DNA from: Ciborinia camelliae
Taxonomy: Eukaryota > Ascomycota > Leotiomycetes > Helotiales > Sclerotiniaceae
Direction: 5' to 3'
NCBI GenBank assembly: GCA_025890175.1
Contig: JANPYM010000016.1
Span: 124,001-188,000 of the forward strand
Length of the DNA stretch: 64,000 bases
Positions 24,227-36,400 of the stretch are shown one piece after another (positions within the stretch are counted from its first letter, which is position 1; every line of letters begins with the position of its first letter). Below the pieces are notes generated by a model. That model was not told the DNA's origin and did not search any database. It saw only the letters and a list, made by a program, of their open reading frames with translations. The position numbers were made by a program, and so were the translations under genes.

Positions 24227-27025
24227 CACCCATCTCGCACCCGAATCGACCCTAATTAGGGTCTTCGGAACTACATTTGAAACACCCTATTTAGAGTTGA
24301 AATGCTAATTGGAAACACCCCTATACCATACCTAATTTCACCCTATATCTTTAACCTAATATAGCTTTATATCAAAATATATTTAATATATAAATTTTAT
24401 ATCAATCGATAAAGCTTTTCAAAAACTTTTGATTAATATAATTTTTATTATAATTGAAATTAGTGTTTCAATTTTATACTAAATTAAAATAATTATATAA
24501 ATTATATCAAATTATATAAATATATATTTATATAAATATATAAATTATATAAATATATAAATTTATATAAATATATATTTTTTTAATATTATATTATTAA
24601 CAACATTATTTTTTTAAGTTTTATAATTAATACAAATCACTAACGTTTTATTTAAATTAAATAAAAAATATATTAATTGAAAATTTTAATTATATTTTAT
24701 AATTTAATATTAATTTTATATATTTTATAAATAATTTGAAGATTTTATATTAATTTTAATATATTAATATAATAAAAACATAACTATAATTTTCAAAATA
24801 CTATAACATTAACAACGTAATATTTTAAACCCCTAATATTTTTTAAAATATTACAATATTAGTAATATAATATTTTAAACCTTAGGTTTTAATATTTTAT
24901 AATTTATAATTAATATAGATCGCTAGCGTTTTATTTAAATTTAATAAAAAATATATCAATTAAAAACTTTAATCGTATTTTATAATTTAATACCAATTTT
25001 GTATATTTCATAAATAATTTAAAGATTTTATATTGATTTTAATATATTAGTATAATAAAAACATAATTATAATTTTCAAAATACTACAATATTAGCAGTA
25101 TAGTATTTTAAACCCTTAATATTTTTTAAAATACTACAATATTAGCGATGTAGTATTTTAAACCTTAAGTTTTAGTATTTTATAGTTTATAATTAGTACA
25201 GATCGCTAGCGTTTTATTTAAATTTAATAAAAAATATATTAATTAAAAGTTTTAATCATATTTTATAATTTGATACCAATTTCGTATATTTTATAAATAA
25301 TTTGAAGGTTTTATATTGATTTTAGTATATTAGTATAATAAAAGCATAACTATAATTTTCAAAATACTACAGCATTAGCGGTGTAGTATTTTAAACCCCT
25401 AATATTTTTTAAAATATTATGACGTTGGCGATGTAGTATTTTAAACTTTAGATTTTAGTATTTTATAATTTATAATTAATACAGATTACTAACGTTTTAT
25501 TTAAATTTAATAAAAAATATATTAATTAAAAGCTTTAATCGTACTTTATAATTTAATACCAATTTCGTATATTTTATAAATGATTTAAAAATTTTATATT
25601 TATTTTAGTATATTAATATAAAACGCTTATATATATTTTTTAAAATATTATATTGCTAATGCTATAGTATTTTAAAATAATTTGAAAACTTTTAATTTTA
25701 TACTATATAATGAATTTGAAAAAGCTACAGATTATAATTTTAATATTTCAATATATTATACTATAAAGTATATTATTTTTAAATATTAATTGAAATAAAA
25801 TTTCAAAAATATTATAAAATTGATTTATAAATAATTAAAAATGAAAATAAATATCAATTTTTAAAATATTAAAATATTCATATTTAATTGAAAAATTGAG
25901 ATTTTAAAAAAGTAAAAATATCATTCAAATTCTAAAATTCCAAATAATAATAAAAAATTTATATATTATTTTTAAAAATTTATTTCAAAAATAATTATAT
26001 TTCATTTTATAATTTAAATATAATCATTATATTTTAAAACCTTTAAAATCAAAATATAGAATAATTTTTTAATTACTTTATTAAATTTAATTTTTTTTTA
26101 AATATATATAATTATTCGATTTTTATAAATATAATAAAAATATCAATTTTTTAAAATAATACATATTCATTTATATATTTCATTTTGAAATTTAAGCTTA
26201 TTTTTTAAAAAGCTAATAATTCATTCAATTTTTATTATTTCTCTTTAAAATTTATATCATTCGAATTCTAAAAATATATTAGAATTTTGAAGATTTTGAT
26301 ATCCCCCTCTAATTATAATAATTTGAATTATAATCTAATTAATAAAATTTATATAAAAATTATTAAAAAGCTCCCAGTGAATATTAAAAACTATAATAAA
26401 AGCTATAATTTGAAATAACTTTTGTAAAATTTAATTTAAAATTCTAAAAATAATATCATTCGAAAGCTCTTTAAGATATTTATAAAATAATGTTTTTCTT
26501 TTTTATTTCATATATTGAATCAATAATTGATACTAAATTTAAGATTTTAAATATTAAATTAATAATAAATAATAGATAAGAAAGGGTAGACAGCAAATAG
26601 TGGTAAAATAAAAAATAGGCTTATTAGATATGTAATAAAAGAAAATAAGGTTTTGCCTATAGACACATATACTTATAATATGATTATATAAATTCGTATA
26701 TTTATATAATATGATTATATAAAATAATTATATAAGTATATATAGATACAATTTTATAACCTATATAATCATTTTAATCTAATACAAAATCGAAACGCAA
26801 GCTTCAATTATAATATAAATTATACCAATCGAAAGCTCTTAAAAAGCTCTATCGATTGATATAAAATTTATTAATTAAATACACTCTGGTATGGAACTAT
26901 ATTAGGCTAAATATAAGGTGTAGGTTATACAAAGATGTTCTAACTCGCATTTTGACCCTAAAAAGGATGTTTCAAACGTAGTTCGGAAGATCCTAATTAG
27001 GGTCGATTCGGGTGCGAGATGGGTG
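24227..27025. mobile_element. Non-autonomous TIR DNA transposon, copy 1 (RIP-like decay)
   Basis: This 2.8 kb element starts CACCCATCTCGCACCCGAAT and ends with the inverted form. The inverted similarity continues inward for roughly 200 bp with mostly C/T and G/A differences. TGATTCGA flanks both sides (24219-24226 and 27026-27033). The next base is C on both sides, so an 8- or 9-bp target duplication fits. The interior is extremely AT-rich with no coding capacity and contains four 283-bp tandem units. The loss of C and G, mainly as transitions, is what RIP produces. Long TIRs with a 9-bp duplication suggest a Mutator-like element, and an 8-bp duplication would suggest hAT. The superfamily is undecided because no transposase is present. 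Confidence 0.85.
24604..25640. repeat. Tandem 283-bp repeats inside element 1
   Basis: A landmark TAACGTTTTATTTAAAT (or AGCG variant) recurs with its CG at 24644, 24927, 25210 and 25493, an exact 283-bp spacing each time. Units contain one or two copies of an inverted repeat with AAAATACTACA facing TGTAGTATTTT, for example at 25361-25392. The copies differ mainly by transitions. Confidence 0.88.
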
Positions 27026-27033
27026 TGATTCGA

Positions 27034-27793
27034 CCTCGTTGATTCGAGGATTACTCGAATATATTGAAATATTGAAAGTTTACGTTTAGACCCTGTTTGA
27101 AAAGAAATGAGGATGACAGGGTAGGTTACAAAAAGTGGCGCGAATTGGTATTCAAGATGACAGTTTGTTGTCAGGGCTGAATACTGTAAGAATTGATTGA
27201 ACGGTTGAATTATGAAATAAATATATGAATTGTGATCAAAATCAACCTTATTAACTTGATGTATGGTGTAAGGTGTAAGGTGCATGTTGTATGTTGTAAG
27301 AGAAGAATAGGAGTTCATTTACCCCTTCATCGACTTCCGAGAACAGAACAGTACAGTATGTACTCCCATGTGTTACAACTTACAACTTCCTTACCTGTAC
27401 CTTGTGTGAAATTCCCTCCTGTAATCACATACACAGCACTGAAGTTTGAACTGTAGATCGCCAAGATAACCTTAATTAATGCATTGCATACGGTAATCTA
27501 CAAGGTCTAATCGAAAAGGGTACTCCGAAGTCCGTACCTGAGCCTTGAACAAATATCGCCTAGAGCCTTACCATAGGGAAGGAAGTAGGGACCTAGGGGT
27601 AGCTGTCTAGTGCTGCAGTGAACAAAAGCTTAGCTTTTTGATCCGCGGAGAGAATAAAGCGCACAAGGTATACATACATATTAATTTATGGACGAAGATT
27701 ATATATTTACATATAAGATTTATTACACCATAGCCTAAAATGCGCAGAAACCTCTTCACGATACTCGGTGTGTCATGAATCATAAATCAAGAT
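27034..27793. other. Ordinary-composition spacer between the two elements
   Basis: This stretch of normal base composition separates the two AT-rich elements. It shows no recognisable gene; the frames of 74-138 codons at its left side extend into element sequence or are compositionally random. Confidence 0.5.
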
Positions 27794-28099
27794 TCAAGAT
27801 ACACCCATCTCGCACCCGAATCGACCCTAATTAGGGTCTTCGGAACTACGTTTGAAACATCCTCTTTAGGATCGAAATTCGAGTTGGAAACATCTTTGTA
27901 CTACATTTAATTTCACTTTGTATCTTTAGCTTAATATAGTTATATATTAGAATATATTTAATATATATATTTTGTATTAATTAATAAAACTTTTCGAAAG
28001 TTTTTGATTAATATAATTTATATTATAATCAAAGCTAATGTTTAAGTTCTGTATTAGATTAAAATAATTATATAAATTATAAAATCGTATATTGTAGAT

Positions 28100-28335
28100 A
28101 TATATTTATATAAATATATAATCTTATAAAAACATACAATTTTATATAAGCATACAATCTTATATAAATATTTAATTTTATATAAATATTCGATCTTATA
28201 TAAACATTTCATCTTATATAAACATTTAATTTTATATAAATATTCGATCTTATATAAATATTTGATTTTATATAAGCATTCGATCTTATATAAGTATTCG
28301 ATCTTATATAAACATTCCATCTTATATAAACATAT
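28100..28335. repeat. 18-bp AT satellite, about 13 copies
   Basis: Units of the type TTATATAAACATTTAATC repeat every 18 bp. On the minus strand they translate as a hexapeptide repeat (LYKIEY variants), which explains an 88-codon spurious frame. A related 18-bp array lies at about 30040-30250. Confidence 0.85.
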
Positions 28336-28389
28336 ACTCCTCTAATACTACATTGTTAACAACATTATTTTTTCAAGTTTTATAATTAG

Positions 28390-29340
28390 TACAAATCGCT
28401 AACGTTTTATTTAAATTGAATAAAAAGTATATCAATTAAAAACTCTAATCGTACTCTATAATTTAATACTAATTTTGTATATTTCATAAATGATTTAAAG
28501 ATTTTATAGTGATTTTAGTATATTAATATAATAAAAACATAACTATAATTTTTAAAATACTACATTGCCAACGCTGTAGTATTTTAAACCTTAGACTTTA
28601 GTATTTTATAGTTTTATAATTAGTATAAATCGCTAGCGTTTTATTTGAATTTAATAAAAAATATATCAATTGAAAGTTCTGATTATGATTTATAATTTAA
28701 TACTAATTTTATATATTTTATAAATGATTTAAAGATTTTATAATAATTTTAATATATTAATATAATAAAAGCATAACTATAATTTTTAAAATACTACATC
28801 GCTAACACTATAATATTTTAAACCTTTAATATTTTTTAAAATACTATATCACTAATATCGTAATATTTTAAACTTTAAACTTTAATATTTTATAGTTTTA
28901 TAATTAATACAAATCGCTAGCATTTCATTTAAATTTAATAAAAAATATACCAATTAAAAACTTTAATCATAATTTATAATTTAATACTAATTTCGTATAT
29001 TTTATAAATAATTTAAAAATTTTATAATAATTTTAATATATTAATATAATAAAAACATAACTATAATTTTTAAAATATTATATCACCAACACCATAATAT
29101 TTTAAACCTCTAATATTTTTTAAAATATTACATTGTTAATATTATAATATTTTAAATTTTAGATTTTAGTATTTTATAGTTTTATAATTAATACAGATCG
29201 TTAGTATTTCATTTAAATTTAATAAAAAATATACCAATTGAAAACTCTAATCGTAATTTATAATTTAATACTAATTTTATATATCTTATAAATAATTTAA
29301 AAGTTTTATATTAATTTTAATATATTAATATAAAACATTT
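28390..29340. repeat. Tandem repeats of about 284 bp inside element 2
   Basis: The same landmark found in element 1 recurs here at 28403, 28637, 28921 and 29205. Spacings are 234, 284 and 284 bp. The first unit lacks about 50 bp, equal to one copy of the internal AAAATACTACA/TGTAGTATTTT hairpin module (a complete one is at 28554-28585). CG in the landmark has become CA or TA in later units, which fits RIP. Confidence 0.83.
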
Positions 29341-30039
29341 AATATATATATTTTTTAAAATACTATATTATTAATATCATAATATTTTAAAAAAAATTTA
29401 ATAGTTTTAATTTGATATTATATATTAAATTTTAAAAAACTATAGATTATAACTTTAATATTTAAATATATTATATTATAAAAATATAATTTTAAATATA
29501 TTATAAAACTAATTTATAAATAATTAAAAATAAACATAAATATAAATTTTCAAAATATTAAAATAAATATATTTAATTGAAAATTCGAGATTTTAAAAAA
29601 ATAAAAATATTATTCAAATTTTAAAATTCTAAATAATAATAAAAAATTTACATATTTTTTTTAAAATTTTATTTCAAAAATACTTATATTTCATTTTATA
29701 ATTTGAATATAATCATTATATTTTAAAATATATAAAATCAAAATATACAATAACTTTTTAATCATTTAATTAAATCAAAGTTTTTTTTAAATATATATAA
29801 TTATTTAATTTTTATAAATATAGAAAAAATACTAATTTTTAAAAATAATATATATTAGTTTATATATTCAATTTTGAAATTTAAATTTATTTTTTAAAAA
29901 GTTAATAATTCATTTAAGTTTTATTATTTTTATTTAAAATTTATATTATTTGAATTTTAAAAATTAAAACTAACGTTTTGATTTTATATTAGATTGAAAT
30001 AATTATATAAATTATAAAATCGTATCGATATATATTTAT

Positions 30040-30250
30040 ATAAGCATTTTATATAAATATACGAATTTATATAAATATACGAATTTATATAAATATACAA
30101 ATTTATATAAATATACAAACTTATATAAATATATAAATTTATATAAATATATAAATTTATATAAATATATAGATTTATATAAATATATAAACTTATATAA
30201 ATATATAGACTTATATAAACATATAAATTTATATAAGTATATAAACTTAT
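30040..30250. repeat. 18-bp AT satellite, second array
   Basis: Repeats of AATTTATATAAATATACG run with an 18-bp period. The array follows the internal restart of left-end sequence at about 29,965, mirroring the position of the first 18-bp array relative to the true left TIR. Confidence 0.8.
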
Positions 30251-30829
30251 TATTAAATTATCTTAATAATATAATTAATATATTAATAATAAAATAATAT
30301 ATTATAAAAAATATATAGATCGATTATAAATCGATTTGTAAACTTATATACCCGCAAAGCATAGGTATATTAATTGCATACAGTTACGCCCCTAATGAAT
30401 CTGTTTTATAGATTCACTGGTATCGTAATATTTATATAAATATATAGACTTATATAAGTATACAGACTTATATAAATATATATAATTAAAGTAAATTCTT
30501 TTTTTTTATTATATATTTAATAAATTTATTTTTTATATTTTAAGGTTAGGATTATTTATTTTTTATTTTTTTTTATTTATTATTTATTTATTATTAATTT
30601 AATATTTCAAATTTTAAATTTAATATTAATTATTAATTTGATATATAAAATAAAAAGCAAATACACTATTTTATAAATATTTTAAAAAGTTTTTAATAAA
30701 TATAATTTTTATAATAATCGAAATTAATATAAAGATTTTATATTAAATTAAAATTATTTTATATAAATTTAATATAAAATATATATTTTGATTTTGTTTT
30801 TATTTATTGGTTTTATTAATTATTAATAT

Positions 30830-31190
30830 TTTTAAATAATTATATTACTAATTATATTAAAATTTAAACAAAATAATTATATTATTAATTATATTAAAAT
30901 TTAAATAAAATAATTATATTATTAATTATATTAAATCAAATAATTATATTATTAATTATATTAAAATTTAAATATAATAATTATATTATTAATTATATTA
31001 AACCAAATAATTATATTATTAATTACATTAAAATTTAAATAAAATAATTATATTATCAATTATATTAAAATTTAAATAAAATAATTATATTGTTAATTAT
31101 ATTAAAATTTAAATAAAATAATTATACTATTAACTATATTAAAATTTGAATAAAATAATTATATCGTCAACTACATTAAAATTTAAATTA
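30830..31190. repeat. Left arm of inverted 36-bp repeat array
   Basis: Alternating long (about 36 bp) and short units built on ATAATTATATTATTAATTA and ATTAAAATTTAAAT repeat through this interval. They are the reverse complement of the array at 32490-33060. Confidence 0.8.
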
Positions 31191-31396
31191 AATAAATAAA
31201 TAAAATAATTAATTATTTAATAATTTATAATTTATTATTTATTATATTTATAATATTATATAGAATTAATAATATATTATAATATTATAATAAATAAATT
31301 AAAAATAATATTTAAAATATAGTTAAAATATATTTATAAAAACTAATAAATTATAAAAATACTAAATACTATATAATATATATATAATTATATTAA

Positions 31397-31475
31397 CCTT
31401 AAACCTAACCCCAACCCTAACCCCAAGCTAACCCTAGGCTAACCCTAACCCTAGGCTAACCCTAATTCTAATGAA
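31397..31475. repeat. Telomere-like CCCTAA tract inside element 2
   Basis: CCCTAA and CCCCAA/CCCTAGG variants are concentrated here (for example AACCCTAACCCTAGGCTAAC). They are the only G/C-containing part of a long AT desert. Two TTAGGGTTAGGG-like tracts of the opposite orientation follow at about 31572-31585 and 31600-31612. Confidence 0.8.
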
Positions 31476-31611
31476 TTTAATATTTTAATAGTATATACTT
31501 AGAGTTAAAGCTAATTTAATTATTAAATAATTAATAATTATTTATTTATTAATTATTTATTATTTATTATTTAGGGTTAGGGTTAATTATTAATTATTAT
31601 TTAGAGTTAGG

Positions 31612-32484
31612 GTTAATTATTAATTATTAATTATTAATTATTAATTATTAATTATTAATTATTAATTATTAATTATTAATTATTAATTATTAATTATTGA
31701 TTATTATTTATTATTAATTATTTATTATTTATTATTTATTATTAATTATTTATTATTTATTATTTATTATTTATTATTTATTATTTATTATTTATTATTT
31801 ATTATTTATTATTTATTATTTATTATTTATTATTTATTATTTATTATTTATTATTTATTATTTATTATTTATTATTTATTATTTATTATTTATTATTTAT
31901 TATTTATTATTTATTATTTATTATTTATTATTTATTATTTATTATTTATTATTTATTATTTATTATTTATTATTTATTATTTATTATTTATTATTTATTA
32001 TTTATTATTTATTATTTATTATTTATTATTTATTATTTATTATTTATTATTTATTATTTATTATTTATTATTTATTATTTATTATTTATTATTTATTATT
32101 TATTATTTATTATTTATTATTTATTATTTATTATTTATTATTTATTATTTATTATTTATTATTTATTATTTATTATTTATTATTTATTATTTATTATTTA
32201 TTATTTATTATTTATTATTTATTATTTATTATTTATTATTTATTATTTATTATTTATTATTTATTATTTATTATTTATTATTTATTATTTATTATTTATT
32301 ATTTATTATTTATTATTTATTATTTATTATTTATTATTTATTATTTATTATTTATTATTTATTATTTATTATTTATTATTTATTATTTATTATTTATTAT
32401 TTATTATTTATTATTTATTATTTATTATTTATTATTTATTATTTATTATTTATTATTTATTATTTATTATTTATTATTTATTAT
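31612..32484. repeat. Heptamer arrays: ATTAATT then ATTATTT
   Basis: About twelve copies of ATTAATT (31612-31695) pass through a short mixed stretch into a nearly perfect ATTATTT array from about 31745 to 32484, roughly 105 copies by length. The register is almost uninterrupted, which contrasts with the heavily mutated repeats around it and suggests recent expansion or an assembly-collapsed length. Confidence 0.9.
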
Positions 32485-32489
32485 AATTA

Positions 32490-33060
32490 ACAATATAAAT
32501 ATTTTATTTAAATTTTAATGTAGTTGATAACGTAATTATTTGGTTTAATGTAGTTGGTGGTGTAATTATTTTATTCAAATTTTAATGTAATTGGTGGTGT
32601 AGTTATTTGGTTTAATGTAATTAATAGCGTAATTATTTTATTCAAATTTTAATATAATTGGTAGTATAATTATTTGGTTTAATGTAGTTGATAATATAAT
32701 TATTTTATTCAAATTTTAATGTAACTGGTAGTATAATTATTTTATTCAAATTTCAATGTAGTTGGTGGTATAATTATTTTATTCAAATTTTAATGTAGTT
32801 AGTGATGTAGTTATTTAGTTTAATGTAATTAATAATATAATTATTTTATTTAAATTTTAATGTAATTAGTAATATAATTATTTGGTTTAATATAATTAAT
32901 AATATAATTATTTTATTTAAATTTTAATATTGTTAATAATATAATTATTTTATTCAAATTTTAATATAATTAGTAATGTAATTATTTCGTTCAAATTTTA
33001 ATGTAATTAGTGGTGTAATTATTTTGTTTAAATTTTAATGTAATTAATGGTGTAATTATT
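32490..33060. repeat. Right arm of inverted 36-bp repeat array
   Basis: Units such as GTAATTATTTTATTCAAATT plus a shorter TTATTTGGTTTAATGTAGTT form alternate here. This is the inverse of the 30830-31190 array. The plus strand keeps many G but almost no C, whereas the left arm has lost most of its corresponding C residues. Confidence 0.8.
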
Positions 33061-33419
33061 TTAATATATAAGTTATAATGTAAGTTATAATGTAAGTTAT
33101 AATGTAAGTATATATGTTTAGATTTTTAAGTTTAAGTTTTATATAATATTTTCATTTAATATAGAATTTGAATCAAGATTTCAATTATCATAAAAATTAT
33201 ATTAATCGATAAAGCTTTTCAAAAGCTTTCAATTAATATAAAATTTATAAATTAAATATATTTCAATATAAAGTTATATTAGTTTAAAAATACGGAGTAA
33301 AATAAAATGTAGTACAGGGGTATTTCCAATTCGCATTTCGATCCTAAAAAGAATATTTCAAATGTAATTCCGAAGACCCTAATTAAGATTGATTCGGGTG
33401 CGAGATGGGTGTCAAGATA

Positions 33420-36400
33420 CTGTAGAAAACTTTCATCAACAATAGCTATAAACACCGAGTATCGTATATTGACTGACGAACTGACTATATTATACAGTAT
33501 TATAGGCAGCCACCAAAATTTTGTCTCGAATTAGAATTTGACTTTTATTGTACCAAAAACAAATACACTCTCTCGGGAATACGAGATATTGAAAATGATG
33601 TGGCCAATCAGGAACATAGGCTCATTCATAAGAGTCAAAGCTATTTGGATCTTAATTCAATGTCCACTTAATAAGTCTATCAAGGTCCTAGATAGTGAAG
33701 AGAGATGGTTTTGTTTGGGCTCTTGTTTTTCTAGTTCTTAACCCTCGGATTCTTAACTCTTCTTGAAGTTTTAAGAGAATGAATGAGTGGGTTTTAAACT
33801 TCGAGATACTATTCAATAATTCAACTATTTGGAGTCTTTTCCCCCTCAATTAGGCTAAAAATTCTATTCAAGTAGTTCCAAGGCTGAGCCCCGAAGAGAT
33901 CATAAAGATGTTCGGGAACCCCTTATGCCTAATGAAATGTAGTTTGTCATTAAGCGCTGTGACTTCGTGAGCATAACTACAGTACCTATTACCACAAGTC
34001 AAGTACATTATTGCACTCATCTCCCATTGATATTGATATTGAATCCAGAGAATCACAATATCTTGGTATTAAACTTCGAGTTGATGGCATAAGAAATCCA
34101 AAAAAAACTTGAAACGGATAGATCGTGGGGGAAACTCGAATTCTTTTACTGGGCATGAATATATAAATAGATATCAATAACCGAGTGGGGTCTCCTTCTC
34201 CTTCTCGAATCTCCTTCCTAATATAATAATAATACCTTTCTTGTCAAAGTTGTCATGGATGAAAATTGAAAATACTCAGTTTATCCTACATACATCATGA
34301 TACATGATGCAACTCTGGTACTTTACTCCGTACATGATCATCATCATGCCACATGGTGAGGGATATCAAGGGTATGCTTCTCCGATGAATTCTAGGCGTT
34401 GTTTGAACTTTGATAACCATGAATCCATGATGCCATGCCATGAGTTCAAGGTTGAATCTAGAATCATTACCTACATTACCGTAGATGAACATGATTCCTG
34501 GCTGTGTAACCGTGTTGCTCTCAACTTTGCATTATTTATAGAAAGGGGAACTAGGAAACAATGCATAGAAAGGTTAAATAGAGTTTTGCGCAATTTTCCA
34601 TTTTTAAAATGTTTTTTTTCGCTCGAGTTATGATTTATGACGACGTTATATATGGTAGACGGCAAGCAATAACCTTACGGAGTATCTTATCCCCTTGGCA
34701 TTAGGTACCTAGTTGGATCGCAATGAAATGACTCAGATGAGGTTACCAAGCCTGAGGTTGTGAGCATTGACTTACTTGTCTTGTTGATCTTTGAAAGATT
34801 GAAGAGAAATATCGGTACATATGTATCTCTCTACTGATCCGCTTCATCTACTTCCAATCTTCCAAGCTCCGTCTCGATCCATCATCATTATTGTCCGAGA
34901 AAGTTAACCTAATCTACAGTAAAACAAGCGACATACAGTCATTCTTCTTCTCTTCACAGCTAGTAAACCGGTACCTAGAAACGGTCGACTACCTACACAA
35001 GTCGATGACGAAAGACCGGGGCCTACAATATTGATGTTGGTTGAGATCCCCTATTTACTAAAAGAAAAGAATATAGAAGAAAATCGAGGATTCCCCCTTG
35101 GGAGGCTTAGAATAGTGTCACAATGTCGAAATCGTCTATTTTACAAATCTGACATTGCTGCTAAGTTCTCAATACTCAAGATAAAGTTCTCACAATATTA
35201 TTCCATAAAAGACTACACTCTCCACGGGCGTCGAGCTTGCCGGATGATAGATAGTAACAACCGTTAGTTATAATGGACTGAGTTCTTTTCTCCATTCAAT
35301 GGACACCGCAATTCTTCTAGCAACAACTGCTCTCACAACCCCGTCCGTATTTTACAGAAATATTCAAAATACATATCATCTAGAGTAGTAGTTCTACTTC
35401 CAACTGTTACCGCAGAACTCACTGCCTACCTATCTACCAAACAACTCATTGCTAGTAAATGGCACTTTCCGTCAAATTCTTGCCCGGTTGCCATTCAACT
35501 ACATATATTACGAATTCGAGTCAATCAATGATTTAGATGGATATTGTTAGCATTACCATACATATACATTCTCCAGAATGTCGCCAAATTACCCATCACA
35601 TCTCCAATATCTCAAGGGTTTTGGAATATCATATCAACATACCCGATAAATGTGAACGCAGCAGCCACTCGATCAGTTGAACTATGTTGCTGCAGTCTCA
35701 TGTATTTTTCGAAACTGGTTTTGGGAAACTGTATAATTAGGGATCCGAAGTAAATTCCTAAACTCTAGATTTTTGATGTAGGCTATGTATCCTCTCCTTC
35801 AGAACTCGTGGTTATTTGTCTATATATATATATATATATATATATCATTCGAACCTTCGCCATGATGTAAAAGCTTGACCATCAGATTCTAATAGGATTT
35901 TAAGTGTTCATATACTATTCCAACATTCAAACATTCCAATAGTCCAATGGTTCAAGAGTCCAAAGAACTTCAAGGCTCTATGGGAAATAGTCACCTTCCA
36001 GTTCTTACAGTCAGAACAAAATTCTCTTTTCTCTTCATATAAAACCGCCATATATCGTATATCGTATCATATATCTTACTTCAAGGATAGTATAATAAGA
36101 TCTCAAGACATGTATTAAAACTCCACCGGAGTAGGATTCTTGTCTAATTAACCATCATTCATCAATCAATCATCACTTTCGATTTCTCCTCCAGACCAAA
36201 TCAAATTTCTCCCCCTGGATTACAACATCACCTAAACTCACATACGATTCCCGACTCAATTCAATTCAATTCAATTCATCAGTTAACCATACCATACCTG
36301 ATATTCAACTTTCTTCCCCCCCCCCCCAAATCCCCCCTATCCGCTAAAACTCCAACCCCAAGCCATCCGGCCTATATATCCCACTAGCATCCCACCGGCA

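Larger units (their letters stand above)
27802..33411. mobile_element. Non-autonomous TIR DNA transposon, copy 2 (composite, RIP-like decay)
   Basis: This 5.6 kb element has the same termini as copy 1 (CACCCATCTCGC inward, GATGGGTG outward). It is flanked by TCAAGATA at 27794-27801 and 33412-33419, again followed by C on both sides. The left half matches copy 1 in order: TIR, then AT satellite, then tandem units of about 284 bp. From about 29,965 the sequence restarts with a stretch similar to the region just inside the left TIR. It then adds material absent from copy 1: 18-bp repeats, inverted 36-bp repeat arms, telomere-like tracts and a long heptamer array, before the right TIR. It is probably a composite of two related elements or one that expanded by internal duplication. 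No coding region is present. Confidence 0.83.

Noticed and set aside
28054..28320. 88-codon minus-strand frame with LYKIEY-type hexapeptide repeats
   Set aside because: It is a translation of the 18-bp AT satellite and has no other protein feature.
31612..32484. CRISPR-like array
   Set aside because: There are no spacers; it is a continuous heptamer tandem repeat in a eukaryotic genome.
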